This document shows positions 24,538 to 32,071 of a DNA stretch of 41,541 bases, in pieces. Numbering within the stretch: the first letter of the stretch is position 1; each line of letters opens with the position of its first letter. The stretch lies in NCBI GenBank assembly GCA_964636325.1, contig CAZWRV010000052.1, forward strand, positions 1 to 41,541, given 5' to 3'. The notes beneath the pieces were generated by a model. The model ran no database searches. It had not been told where the DNA came from and was given only the letters and a program-made list of their open reading frames with translations. The stretch comes from CAZWRV01 sp964636325 (GTDB lineage Bacteria > Verrucomicrobiota > Lentisphaeria > Victivallales > GWF2-50-93). The position numbers and the translations under genes were made by a program.

Positions 24538-26286
24538 ATGAACAAAAAATCCTCATATATCTCGGTGCTAATGCTTGCATCCATGCTGCTTGCAACGCTG
24601 CCGCAGTCTGATCTGTTTGCCGGGAAGACTGTCCGTGTCGGCATCTATCAGAACAGCCCCAAAGTCTCCGTATCGGAATCCGGCGATCCGGAGGGCATTT
24701 TTGTAGACGTCATCGAATATGTGGCGGCAAAGGAGAAATGGTCGCTGGTATATGTGACCGGCACCTGGGCGCAAGGGCTTGACCGGCTTAGCACCGGCCA
24801 GATTGATCTCATGCCGGATGTGGCATTGACCCACGAGCGCGAGCAGATTTACAGCTTCCACAAGGAGCCGGTGCTGTCTGACTGGTTCCAGATTTACGCC
24901 GGCGCCGGCAGCAAGATCCGTTCCCTCCTGGATCTCAACGGCAAAAGAGTGTCCTTGCTAGACCGCTCGATACAGCAGGACGCCTTCGGTAGAGCCGTCC
25001 TTGGGTTCGACCTGAAGATCACTCTTGTTCCGATGCAGGACTACAGTTCCGCATTCTCCGCGGTCGGAAAAGGGGAGGTCGACGCGGTGATTGCGAACCG
25101 TTTCTACGGCGCCATGCATTCCCGTGAATACCAGCTTGAGGATACTGCGATAATCTTCAATCCGACCCGTCTGTTTTTCGCCGGACAGAAAAATTGCGAC
25201 CCCGCGCTGCTTGACGCCATAGACAGGAATTTGCTCGATCTGAAGCAGGATCATGGATCTCCGTATTACAAATCTTTGCGGAAATGGACGTCGGAAGAGG
25301 TCGCCCACAGGTTTCCCCTCTGGATCAAGATTGCGGCCAGCACCGCCGCCGTTGTTCTCCTCATGGTCATATTGTGGAGCATCACGCTCAGGCAGCAGGT
25401 GGCGGCGCGCACCAGGGATATTGCGAGGCGCAACGAGGAGCTGCAGACCATGTTCAAGCAGCTCGAGCATTCTGACAAGGAGATCCGCCGCCTGCACAAG
25501 GATCTTCAGCTCCATGCCGAGAAATTGGAACAGCGAGTGGCGGAACGGACGGCCGAGCTGGCCGTAGCAAAGGAGCATGCCGAGGCGGCGGACCGCATAA
25601 AATCCGCGTTCCTCGCGACCATGTCGCACGAGCTGCGAACGCCGCTCAACTCAATAATCGGTTTCACGGGCATCATGCTCCAAGGCCTGGCCGGACCGCT
25701 TAACCCCGAACAGAGCAAGCAGCTTGGAATGGTGCAGAACAGCGCACGCCATCTGCTCGACCTCATCAACGACATCCTCGACATCTCAAAGATCGAGGCC
25801 GGGCAGCTCGATGTGAAATCGGAGGAGTTCGACCTGCGCTCCTCGCTGGCGAAGGTCGCCGCCATCGTCAGGCCCCTCGCGGAAAAGAAGGGGATCGAAT
25901 TGCACGAAGACATCTTCCCCTCCATCGGAACCGTATGCAGCGATCCACGCAGGATCGAACAGATACTGCTCAACCTCCTCAACAACGCCATTAAGTTCAC
26001 CGAACGAGGCGGAGTCGTGCTCAAAGCTGAGACGGCCGGGGACAGCGCAAGGATTTCCATCGCGGACACCGGCATCGGAATCAAGCCCGAAGACATGGAG
26101 AAGCTTTTCCAGCCGTTCCGCCAGATAGACTCCGGCCTCACCCGCCAGCACGAAGGCACAGGCCTGGGTCTGGCAATCTGCAGAAGGCTCGCAGAACGCC
26201 TTGGAGGAGACATCAGCGTGGCCAGCGAATTCGGTAAAGGCAGCACTTTCACATTCACCATACCTTTGAAAGGAGACCTGACATGA
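24538..26286 (+). CDS. Sensor histidine kinase with periplasmic solute-binding domain
   Basis: A 582-aa membrane kinase. A signal-anchor (~8-29) precedes a periplasmic SBP_bac_3-type domain (~31-250; TVRVGIYQNSPKV, GIFVDVIEYVA, DLMPDVALTHER), as in BvgS-like sensors that detect amino acids or small organic ligands. A transmembrane helix (261-280), a coiled coil (~285-345), HisKA with SHELRTPL (His364) and a HATPase domain with NLLNNAIKF, DTGIGI and GTGLGL follow. It is a complete kinase without a receiver of its own; the receiver is the next gene, reached by an ATGA overlap. No clear Shine-Dalgarno precedes this ATG. Its ligand is unknown, and its place after the exopolysaccharide genes suggests control of polymer or c-di-GMP production. 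Confidence 0.9.
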   Translation: MNKKSSYISVLMLASMLLATLPQSDLFAGKTVRVGIYQNSPKVSVSESGDPEGIFVDVIEYVAAKEKWSLVYVTGTWAQGLDRLSTGQIDLMPDVALTHEREQIYSFHKEPVLSDWFQIYAGAGSKIRSLLDLNGKRVSLLDRSIQQDAFGRAVLGFDLKITLVPMQDYSSAFSAVGKGEVDAVIANRFYGAMHSREYQLEDTAIIFNPTRLFFAGQKNCDPALLDAIDRNLLDLKQDHGSPYYKSLRKWTSEEVAHRFPLWIKIAASTAAVVLLMVILWSITLRQQVAARTRDIARRNEELQTMFKQLEHSDKEIRRLHKDLQLHAEKLEQRVAERTAELAVAKEHAEAADRIKSAFLATMSHELRTPLNSIIGFTGIMLQGLAGPLNPEQSKQLGMVQNSARHLLDLINDILDISKIEAGQLDVKSEEFDLRSSLAKVAAIVRPLAEKKGIELHEDIFPSIGTVCSDPRRIEQILLNLLNNAIKFTERGGVVLKAETAGDSARISIADTGIGIKPEDMEKLFQPFRQIDSGLTRQHEGTGLGLAICRRLAERLGGDISVASEFGKGSTFTFTIPLKGDLT

Positions 26287-26666
26287 AAATCCTCCTGATC
26301 GAAGACAACGAGCAGAATCGATACCTCGCCACATTCCTCCTTGAAAAGCACGGCTATGAGGTGGTGCCCGCGAACGACGGCCCTATTGGGATAAAAATGG
26401 CGGCGGAAATCCTCCCCGATCTAATACTCCTCGACATACAGCTTCCGACCATGGACGGCTACGCCGTGGCGCGCGGACTAAGGAAAAATCCCAAGCTTAA
26501 GAACACCCCGATTGTGGCGGTCACCTCATATGCGATGGCCGGCGACCGCGAGAAAGCACTTGCCGCAGGATGCAACGGCTATGTGGAAAAGCCCATCAAT
26601 CCCGATACCTTCGTCTCCGAAATAGCACGTTTCCTCGGCGAGAGGGGAAAGGAGAGGACAGCATGA
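26283..26666 (+). CDS. Single-domain response regulator (CheY/DivK-like)
   Basis: A 127-aa stand-alone receiver with the acidic pocket (IEDNEQ), phosphoacceptor D51 (LLDIQLPTMDG), conserved Thr/Ser in VAVTSYAM and Lys in VEKPINP. It has no output domain. Its ATG overlaps the stop of the upstream kinase, and its own stop overlaps the start of the hybrid kinase, so the three are translationally coupled. The likely role is a phosphate shuttle between the kinase at 24538 and the hybrid kinase, or an allosteric partner of the latter. Confidence 0.92.
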   Translation: MKILLIEDNEQNRYLATFLLEKHGYEVVPANDGPIGIKMAAEILPDLILLDIQLPTMDGYAVARGLRKNPKLKNTPIVAVTSYAMAGDREKALAAGCNGYVEKPINPDTFVSEIARFLGERGKERTA

Positions 26667-28780
26667 GCGCAAAACTGGTTATGCTCGTAGACGACAAGGA
26701 GGAAAACATATACCTCCTCCGAACGCTCCTCCAGGGGAACGGATTCGAAGTCTCCTCCGCATGCAACGGCGCCGAGGCGCTGGAGGCCGCCCGGAAAAAT
26801 CCCCCGGACCTGCTCGTCGCGGACATACTCATGCCGGTCATGGACGGGTTCGCGCTATGCCGCGAATGGCGCAATGACGTAAAGCTCAAGAATATCCCCT
26901 TTGTGTTCTATACCGCGACCTACACCGACGAAAGGGATCAGGAGTTCGCCATCAGCATCGGCGCCGACAGGTTCATCGTCAAGCCCCAGGAGCCCGATGT
27001 CCTTATATCCATGTTCCGCGAAATCATCAGCCGGGGTCCAAGGAAGGATGCAGGCACCGTGTCCGCCGGAAGGAAATCATCGAAGGCAGCCGCCGAAATA
27101 CTGACTCAGCAAGACGAGTCCCAATACCTCAAGCAGTACAACGAGGCCCTGATCCGCAAGCTGGAGCTCAAGATGGAGCAGCTCGAGAAAATCAACCGCC
27201 GGCTCGAACGTGACATCGCGGCACGCAGGCAGGCCGAGGCCGCTCTGCGCGAAAGCGAGGCCCGCTTCCGCTCGCTTGTCGATGCCGCACCAGAGGCAAT
27301 CTTCGTCCAGAGCGGAGGACGCTTCCTATTTGTAAATCCGGCCACGGCAAAGATGCTGGGCGCCGACAGGACCGAAGACATGATAGGTCAGCCTCTGATG
27401 GACAGGATCGCTCCGGAGTGGCACCAGGAAGTCCATGACCGCATACGATACCAGGTAGAGACAGGCAAGCCGGCACCTCTGATGGAACAGGAATATGTCC
27501 GCATGGACGGTTCAAGAATCGCGGTCGAGACCACTGCCGTTCCCGTCCAATACCAGGGACGCCAGTCGCACCTTGTCTTTGTCCGCGACATCACCGAGCG
27601 CAAGATTGCGGAGCAGGAGAGGGAAAAGCTTCAGGCGCAGCTTGCCCAGGCTCAAAAGTTGGAATCCATAGGCCATCTGGCCGGCGGCATCGCGCACGAC
27701 TTCAACAACGAACTCAGCGTAATACAGGGCTACGCCGAAATCGCGTTGTTGAAGGTAGATGCGTCGCAGCCCATTTTCGCCGACCTGCAGGAAATCAAGA
27801 AGGCATCCAAGCGCTCCGCCGACCTCACCCGGCAGCTCCTGGCCTTCGCAAGAAAGCAGACCATCTCCCCCAAGATGCTTGATCTCAACGAAACCATTGA
27901 AGGCATACTCAAGATGCTGCGGCGCCTCATCGGAGAAGGGATCATACTGACCTGGACGCCCGGGCCGGACCTCTGGAAACTCAAGATGGATCCTTCTCAG
28001 ATAGACCAGATCCTCGCCAACCTCTGCGTCAACGCCAGAGACGCCATCGCGGACATCGGAAGAATAACCATCTCCACGGGAAACACCGCCCTCGACAAGG
28101 CATATTGCTCCACCCATCAAGGCGTAGCGCCCGGAGAATACGTCCTGCTTTCCGTAGCAGACAACGGCTGCGGCATGACAAAGGATATCCTGGCGAAAAT
28201 CTTCGACCCTTTCTTCACGACGAAGGAGCTTGGCAAAGGGACCGGCATGGGGCTTGCCACCGTCTACGGAATAGTCAAGCAGAACAACGGTTTCATAAGC
28301 GTCGCCAGCGAGCCGGGAAAGGGCACGGCCTTCAGCATCTACCTGCCGAGGCATATTGGAACGGAGGAGGAAATCGCCTTGGAAGAACGGCGCGAGCCTG
28401 TTCCCGGCGGCAGCGAAACAATCCTGCTGATGGAGGACGAAACCTCGATTCTGAACGTAACCACCGCCATGCTCGAAAGAGTCGGATACCAGGTCCTGCC
28501 CGTGAGCTCCCCGGCACAGGCTCTGAGCATGGCTGAAAGGCATGAGGGCAGAATCCACCTTATGATCACGGACGTTATAATCCCCGAGATGAACGTCAAA
28601 GACCTCGTAAAGAAAATTATGGCCCTCCATCCGGACATGAAAATCCTCTTCATGTCAGGCTACACCTCCGACGTGATAGCGCACCACGGCGTCCTCGACG
28701 AAGACGTCGATTTCATCCAGAAGCCATTCTCCATGGACGGGCTTATGGCCAAGGTGCGGGAGACATTGGACCGCAGGTGA
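26663..28780 (+). CDS. Soluble hybrid kinase: REC-PAS-HisKA-HATPase-REC
   Basis: A 705-aa cytoplasmic protein without membrane helices. Order: receiver (1-125, D54 in VADILMP), coiled coil (~160-200), PAS domain (~200-322, EAIFVQSGGRFLFVNPATA), HisKA with GGIAHDFNNEL (His345), HATPase with NLCVNARDAI, DNGCGM and GTGMGLA, and a C-terminal receiver (~584-705, LITDVIIPEMN-like acceptor and QKPFS). The HDFNN form of the H box is typical of the NtrB/hybrid group. The start at 26663 follows GGAGAGGA and overlaps the previous stop as ATGA; a longer in-frame start at 26570 was rejected because it lies inside that gene. Two receivers in one protein suggest it integrates input from the upstream kinase and relays phosphate onward, perhaps to the receiver-GGDEF protein. 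Confidence 0.9.
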   Translation: MSAKLVMLVDDKEENIYLLRTLLQGNGFEVSSACNGAEALEAARKNPPDLLVADILMPVMDGFALCREWRNDVKLKNIPFVFYTATYTDERDQEFAISIGADRFIVKPQEPDVLISMFREIISRGPRKDAGTVSAGRKSSKAAAEILTQQDESQYLKQYNEALIRKLELKMEQLEKINRRLERDIAARRQAEAALRESEARFRSLVDAAPEAIFVQSGGRFLFVNPATAKMLGADRTEDMIGQPLMDRIAPEWHQEVHDRIRYQVETGKPAPLMEQEYVRMDGSRIAVETTAVPVQYQGRQSHLVFVRDITERKIAEQEREKLQAQLAQAQKLESIGHLAGGIAHDFNNELSVIQGYAEIALLKVDASQPIFADLQEIKKASKRSADLTRQLLAFARKQTISPKMLDLNETIEGILKMLRRLIGEGIILTWTPGPDLWKLKMDPSQIDQILANLCVNARDAIADIGRITISTGNTALDKAYCSTHQGVAPGEYVLLSVADNGCGMTKDILAKIFDPFFTTKELGKGTGMGLATVYGIVKQNNGFISVASEPGKGTAFSIYLPRHIGTEEEIALEERREPVPGGSETILLMEDETSILNVTTAMLERVGYQVLPVSSPAQALSMAERHEGRIHLMITDVIIPEMNVKDLVKKIMALHPDMKILFMSGYTSDVIAHHGVLDEDVDFIQKPFSMDGLMAKVRETLDRR

Positions 28781-28785
28781 AAATA

Positions 28786-28872
28786 TCAGATTTACCGGAC
28801 CGCCTGCATTAAGTGGTGAAAAACAGTGGAAATACCACTGTGGCTTTTCAGAGCGGGATGCCGGAAATCTGA
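28786..28872. repeat. Full copy of the TCAGATTT...AAATCTGA palindromic repeat (A)
   Basis: This 87-nt element starts 5 nt after the hybrid-kinase stop. The ends TCAGATTT (28786-28793) and AAATCTGA (28865-28872) are exact inverted repeats, with further complementarity in ACCGGACCGCC versus GCGGGATGCCGG. An internal hairpin CAGTGG/CCACTG (28824-28829 and 28835-28840) lies at the centre, flanked by TGAAAA and CTTTTCA. The layout matches copy B at 30420-30509. Confidence 0.85.
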
Positions 28873-28874
28873 AC

Positions 28875-28901
28875 TGAAATACCTTCCGGAGCGGTATTTC
28901 A
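28875..28901. terminator. Hairpin after the phosphorelay operon
   Basis: TGAAATACC (28875-28883) and GGTATTTCA (28893-28901) form a 9-bp stem over a 9-nt loop. There is no T-run, so it may be an RNA-stabilising or repeat-derived hairpin. The rest of the gap to 29030 shows no gene. Confidence 0.4.
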
Positions 28902-29029
28902 CCGCAACCCCTTTTCCCATGGACCAGGAAGCCTGAATTTGGAAACGGCGGTTGATAATGCGCCCGCCGTAAATAGATTATCCCTGAACGACTGAGTCCA
29001 TGTTCAATTCCAATCAAGGAGGGACTGTG

Positions 29030-29866
29030 ATGCGCGGTATTCCTGTTCTGACTGCGAAGGGCAAGGGCATAGCCGAAGCCTGGGAGAACTCACTTGTCAA
29101 GCTCTATGAGAAGGGCTGCGACATCAAGACCATGTACGACAAGCCCGAGGATCCACCGAGCAAGGACGCCACCATGATGATCATCGTCGACAACCCGCTC
29201 GCGGAGCCGATGATACACAAGGACTTTCCCGGTGGCCTCGAGGACCTCGAGGAATACGCGATGGAGGTATGCGAGGGAATCAAGAACCATCTCGTCAGGG
29301 ATCCGAACGACCCGAACGACACCCGCTGGGAATACACCTACAACGAGCGGCTCTTCCATTACAGGGTTCCCGGCGTGAAGGAGATATTCAATCAGATCGA
29401 GGGTGTGGCGAAGAAGCTGGCCGAGACGCCCTATTCGCGCCGCGCACAGGCTATCACTTGGAAGGTCTGGGAGGACAACAGCTGCTACGATCCTGCCTGC
29501 CTCCAGAGCATATGGTGCAGGATCACTGAGGAGCGCGGAAAGAAATATCTGAGCACCAACATCCGCTTCCGCTCGAACGACGCCTACAAGGCGGCGTTCA
29601 TGAACATGTTCGCGCTCGTCAGGCTGCAGAAGATGATAGCCTCCAGAATATCCGAACTCGCCGGATTCAAGGTGAACCTCGGCAGATATGTCCACATGGC
29701 CGACAGCTACCACATCTACGGCTCATACTTCAACGAGTTCAAGAACCGCTTCCTAGAAGGCCTCAAGAACCGCTCTTTCGAAGAACGCACCTACCGGTAC
29801 GATGATGTGAAGGAAATCATGGACGAGGCCCGCCCGATGATCCTCGAAAAGGTGAAGGGGATGTGA
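29030..29866 (+). CDS. Thymidylate-synthase-family protein (archaeal ThyA-like branch)
   Basis: A 278-aa protein with thymidylate-synthase motifs: YSRRAQAITW, a catalytic-Cys segment DPACLQSIWCR (Cys157), NIRFRSNDAYKAAFMN and YVHMADSYHIYGSYF, the dUMP-ribose/His-Tyr motif. The CLQ..WCR and FRSNDA forms resemble the archaeal TysY-like branch more than bacterial ThyA (PPCH, QRSxD). It may methylate dUMP or hydroxymethylate a pyrimidine nucleotide; the sequence does not decide. The start at 29030 is fixed by AAGGAGG seven to eight nt upstream; an in-frame ATG ten codons earlier covers that site and was rejected. The stop overlaps the GTG start of the next gene, a GHKL ATPase, an unexpected partner for a nucleotide enzyme. 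Confidence 0.8.
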   Translation: MRGIPVLTAKGKGIAEAWENSLVKLYEKGCDIKTMYDKPEDPPSKDATMMIIVDNPLAEPMIHKDFPGGLEDLEEYAMEVCEGIKNHLVRDPNDPNDTRWEYTYNERLFHYRVPGVKEIFNQIEGVAKKLAETPYSRRAQAITWKVWEDNSCYDPACLQSIWCRITEERGKKYLSTNIRFRSNDAYKAAFMNMFALVRLQKMIASRISELAGFKVNLGRYVHMADSYHIYGSYFNEFKNRFLEGLKNRSFEERTYRYDDVKEIMDEARPMILEKVKGM

Positions 29867-30417
29867 AAGATATTTCCCTCCATCTTCTTGACATACTTGA
29901 GAACTCGTCGAAGGCGGGAGGCACGGCCGTTCAAATCGACTTCGACTGGCAGGGCACCCTGCTTAAGATGACAATCGCCGACGACGGGCCGGGCTTCCCC
30001 GAATCCGTCCGGACAAACCCCACTGATCCCTATTCGACCACACGGACGACGCGGAACGTCGGCTTCGGGCTGGCATTTCTGCAGGAGGCGGCGGAGCAGA
30101 CCGGCCGTCATATTTTTCTCGGCAAGTCGGACGCGGGCGGAGTCCTGATCATCGCGGAATTCGACTTCAGCCATCCCGACGCGAAACCGATCGGCCTCAT
30201 CGAGGAGGCGATGATGAGCGCCATCGCCGCCTGGCCACACATGGACTGGATTGTCAGATGCAACGGAAGCGTCATCCTCGACACCAAGGAGATCCGCAAG
30301 GAGATCGAAGGAGTTCCGATGCAGAGCCCCGAAATACTCAGGTTCCTCTGCGAATCCATGCGCGAGGATCTTAAATCGCTTTACGACTGGGCCGCCAACG
30401 TGGCGATTAAATTCTGA
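29863..30417 (+). CDS. Stand-alone GHKL ATPase (HATPase_c), hydrogenase-neighbour type
   Basis: A 184-aa protein starting at GTG within ATGTGA, the stop of the upstream gene. Residues ~1-100 form a GHKL ATP-binding domain: LHLLDILENSSKAGG (N box), ADDGPGFP (G1) and YSTTRTTRNVGFGLAFLQEAAE (lid and G2). There is no HisKA or sensor region. The STTRTTRxVGFGL and LDTKEIRKEI...P..ILRFL segments match, from memory, small ATP-binding proteins encoded beside [FeFe]-hydrogenase and PHP-phosphoesterase genes in Clostridia and Thermotogae, whose function is uncertain. No hydrogenase gene is in this window; coupling is with the thymidylate-synthase-like gene. Anti-sigma or partner-switch activity is an alternative. 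Confidence 0.75.
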   Translation: MKDISLHLLDILENSSKAGGTAVQIDFDWQGTLLKMTIADDGPGFPESVRTNPTDPYSTTRTTRNVGFGLAFLQEAAEQTGRHIFLGKSDAGGVLIIAEFDFSHPDAKPIGLIEEAMMSAIAAWPHMDWIVRCNGSVILDTKEIRKEIEGVPMQSPEILRFLCESMREDLKSLYDWAANVAIKF

Positions 30418-30419
30418 TT

Positions 30420-30509
30420 TCAGATTTCCCTGACCCGGCCGCGATGAAAAGCATAAAATGGCTGGGAAATGCCCACGTGCCTTTTCAGGCCGGGGCGCCG
30501 TAAATCTGA
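30420..30509. repeat. Full copy of the TCAGATTT...AAATCTGA palindromic repeat (B)
   Basis: This 90-nt element starts 2 nt after the TGA of the GHKL gene. The termini TCAGATTT (30420-30427) and AAATCTGA (30502-30509) are inverted; subterminal CCCGGCC and GGCCGGGG pair; ATGAAAAG and CCTTTTCA flank a central stem (CTGGG/CCCAC-like). Its order of parts is the same as copy A. Confidence 0.85.
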
Positions 30510-30516
30510 ATCGGAA

Positions 30517-30540
30517 ATATACTCCTTTAGACTGAAAAAA
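30517..30540. repeat. Solo end of the TATACTCC MITE family
   Basis: ATATACTCCTTTAG (30517-30530) followed by ACTGAAAAAA is nearly identical to the left terminus of the MITE at 34690-34965. No matching right terminus was found nearby, so this is a remnant or a diverged element. Confidence 0.6.
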
Positions 30541-30571
30541 TGCGCAATTTTCATCTCATAATAATATGGAC

Positions 30572-30675
30572 GGCACCGACCTTGCGTCGGCGGTGAACAT
30601 GACGGTGGATCAGGTTGGCAATTTCCCTGCTTAATCCTCAGCCATGTTCACCGCCGGGATGAACCCGCCGGTGCC
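30572..30675. repeat. Long interrupted stem between convergent genes
   Basis: CGGCGGTGAACATG (30588-30601) and CATGTTCACCGCCG (30643-30656) are perfect 14-nt inverted repeats around a 41-nt loop, and GGCACCG (30572-30578) pairs with CGGTGCC (30669-30675) outside them. The 319-nt gap 30418-30736 holds this stem, repeat copy B, the solo MITE end and a half repeat, and no gene. It could serve as a two-way transcription barrier for the converging GHKL and oxidoreductase genes. Confidence 0.7.
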
Positions 30676-30702
30676 TCTATGCAATTTCGAGACGATTAGT
30701 AA

Positions 30703-30734
30703 GCCTTTCGTAGTGGGCGGGTCAAGAAATCTGA
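30703..30734. repeat. Half copy of the TCAGATTT/AAATCTGA palindrome at a minus-strand stop
   Basis: AAATCTGA ends at 30734, 2 nt beyond the TAG (complement of 30737-30739) of the minus-strand oxidoreductase gene. Twenty nt at 30715-30734 are nearly identical to 12898-12917. Read on the minus strand it begins TCAGATTT right after the stop, as the full copies do. Confidence 0.75.
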
Positions 30735-30736
30735 AG

Positions 30737-31804
30737 CTATTTGAAATATTCCTTCGCGTTCACTTCCGAGGAGAGCATTACCTTCCTGTCGGAGAGTTTC
30801 TTCTTCAGCTCGTCGATTTCGGCTGGGCCGGGTTCGAGCGGGAGCGCGACCTGGCCGCCGTTGACCGCCGAACGGCACATGGCCATGGTTATTTCGAACC
30901 CCTGGAAGGCGTTCGCCCAGCAGCACTGGTGCACCCTTGAGCTGTCGTTGAGCCAGTCGGCCATCTCCTGGACGTAGGGGGGCATGTCCTGGTCGTAGTT
31001 CATCGCGCCAGGGCCGCTTGCGGCGCCTTCGGCCGTGACCGCGCGCCAGCCGCCGTTGGTGAGGACTTCGGCGAAGCCCGCGGTGCCCTGCACGCAGATC
31101 CTGTTCTTGCCCCACCACTTTTCGACGTCGGGCTGGTCGGGGGCGCCCGCGCCGCACTCGACGATGCCGCGGACGCCGTTCTTGAAGTTGACGACTCCGG
31201 CGATGTAGTCCGGCGAGGGATGGTTGTCGGCGAGCTTGACCTTGCCGGAGGCCTGCGCCATGGCCCAGTCGGCCGGGGCATAGCCGTTGTACCAAAGCAT
31301 GTAGTCGACCATGTGGCTCATCATGTGGGTCATCCAGCCTGTGGCGCTGGCATAGATCGTCTCTATTCGCCCGAGCTTGCCGCCCTGGGCGTATTCCTTG
31401 ACTTTGCGGTAGTGCGCCCCGTAGCGGTGCTGGTGGCTGACGACGGCCTTGATTCCGGAGTCCTCGATCATGGCCTTCATGATGGCGCCCTCCTTGAAGC
31501 TGAGCGCGACGGGCTTCTCGAAGGCTACCATCTTCGAGCCGCATTCTACCGCGGCCCTCAGCATTTCAATCCTGATGTGTGGCATCGTGCAGAAGCAGAA
31601 GAGGTCGGGCCTGAGCTTCCGGGCCATCGCCATGGCGTCCGTCCCGGTCTCCGGATTCCCAAGCGAAGGCGCCGCCGCCTTAAGCTTCTCCTCGTCGATG
31701 TCGCAGATACCGACGACCTTGAAGCTGCCGTTGGCGTTGAACGCCGTTGCATGATGCTTGCCGCGCTTGCCCATGCCCACCACCAGAACAGAATACTTGT
31801 CCAT
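30737..31804 (-). CDS. Gfo/Idh/MocA-family NAD(P)-dependent oxidoreductase
   Basis: A 355-aa protein with an N-terminal Rossmann fold (VLVVGMGKRGKHHATAF, then VVGICDIDEEKL with the acidic strand end) and the family motif FEKPVAL (the EKP lysine). The C-terminal alpha/beta domain has GRIETIYASATGWMTHMMSHMVDYMLWY, where His and Asp are likely catalytic or substrate contacts. The family oxidises or reduces sugars, inositols and sugar acids; the substrate cannot be named. No Tat or Sec signal is present, so it is cytoplasmic. AAAGGAT about 9 nt upstream on the minus strand supports the start. It is divergent from the cobalamin gene with a MITE between them, and is probably part of sugar catabolism in this glycan-rich region. 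Confidence 0.88.
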   Translation of the reverse strand: MDKYSVLVVGMGKRGKHHATAFNANGSFKVVGICDIDEEKLKAAAPSLGNPETGTDAMAMARKLRPDLFCFCTMPHIRIEMLRAAVECGSKMVAFEKPVALSFKEGAIMKAMIEDSGIKAVVSHQHRYGAHYRKVKEYAQGGKLGRIETIYASATGWMTHMMSHMVDYMLWYNGYAPADWAMAQASGKVKLADNHPSPDYIAGVVNFKNGVRGIVECGAGAPDQPDVEKWWGKNRICVQGTAGFAEVLTNGGWRAVTAEGAASGPGAMNYDQDMPPYVQEMADWLNDSSRVHQCCWANAFQGFEITMAMCRSAVNGGQVALPLEPGPAEIDELKKKLSDRKVMLSSEVNAKEYFK

Positions 31805-31863
31805 ATCTCGGATCCTTTATGTTGACAGCCTAAACCTTGAATAAGCCGGATTCCACTTATAAT

Positions 31864-32019
31864 AACGCAAAGGCGCAGAGGCGCAAAGTGAATTTAGGGC
31901 AAAAAATAAACAATGAACGATAAGATTTTCAGGACAGATTTGATTGTTGATGCTTGCGTGATTATCGGCATAGCGCATCCTGCACTTATGATTTCTTCGC
32001 GCCTCTGCGCCTTTGTGTT
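31864..32019. mobile_element. AACGCAAAGG-type MITE-like inverted-repeat element
   Basis: A 25-nt terminal repeat at 31864-31888 (core CAAAGGCGCAGAGGCGC) matches the reverse complement of 31995-32019 at 23 of 25 positions. The ~106 nt between them hold no gene. Repeats reading AACGCAAAGGCGCAAAG are known between genes in many unrelated bacteria. The flanks share a short imperfect direct repeat (AACCTTGAA at about 31833 and 32029). It lies between two divergent genes, so it may affect their promoters. Confidence 0.75.
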
Positions 32020-32071
32020 AATGATCTGAACCTTGAAAAGGCGCAGTTCCGACATAAGATAGGAAGCTCAT

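Noticed and set aside
27512..28630. A 372-codon minus-strand frame opposite the hybrid kinase
   Set aside because: The plus strand has continuous PAS, HisKA, HATPase and receiver motifs; the antisense frame has none.
31805..32071. Cobalamin riboswitch before the CobD/CobQ fusion
   Set aside because: No B12-box-like sequence was recognisable; the gap is mostly occupied by the inverted-repeat element.
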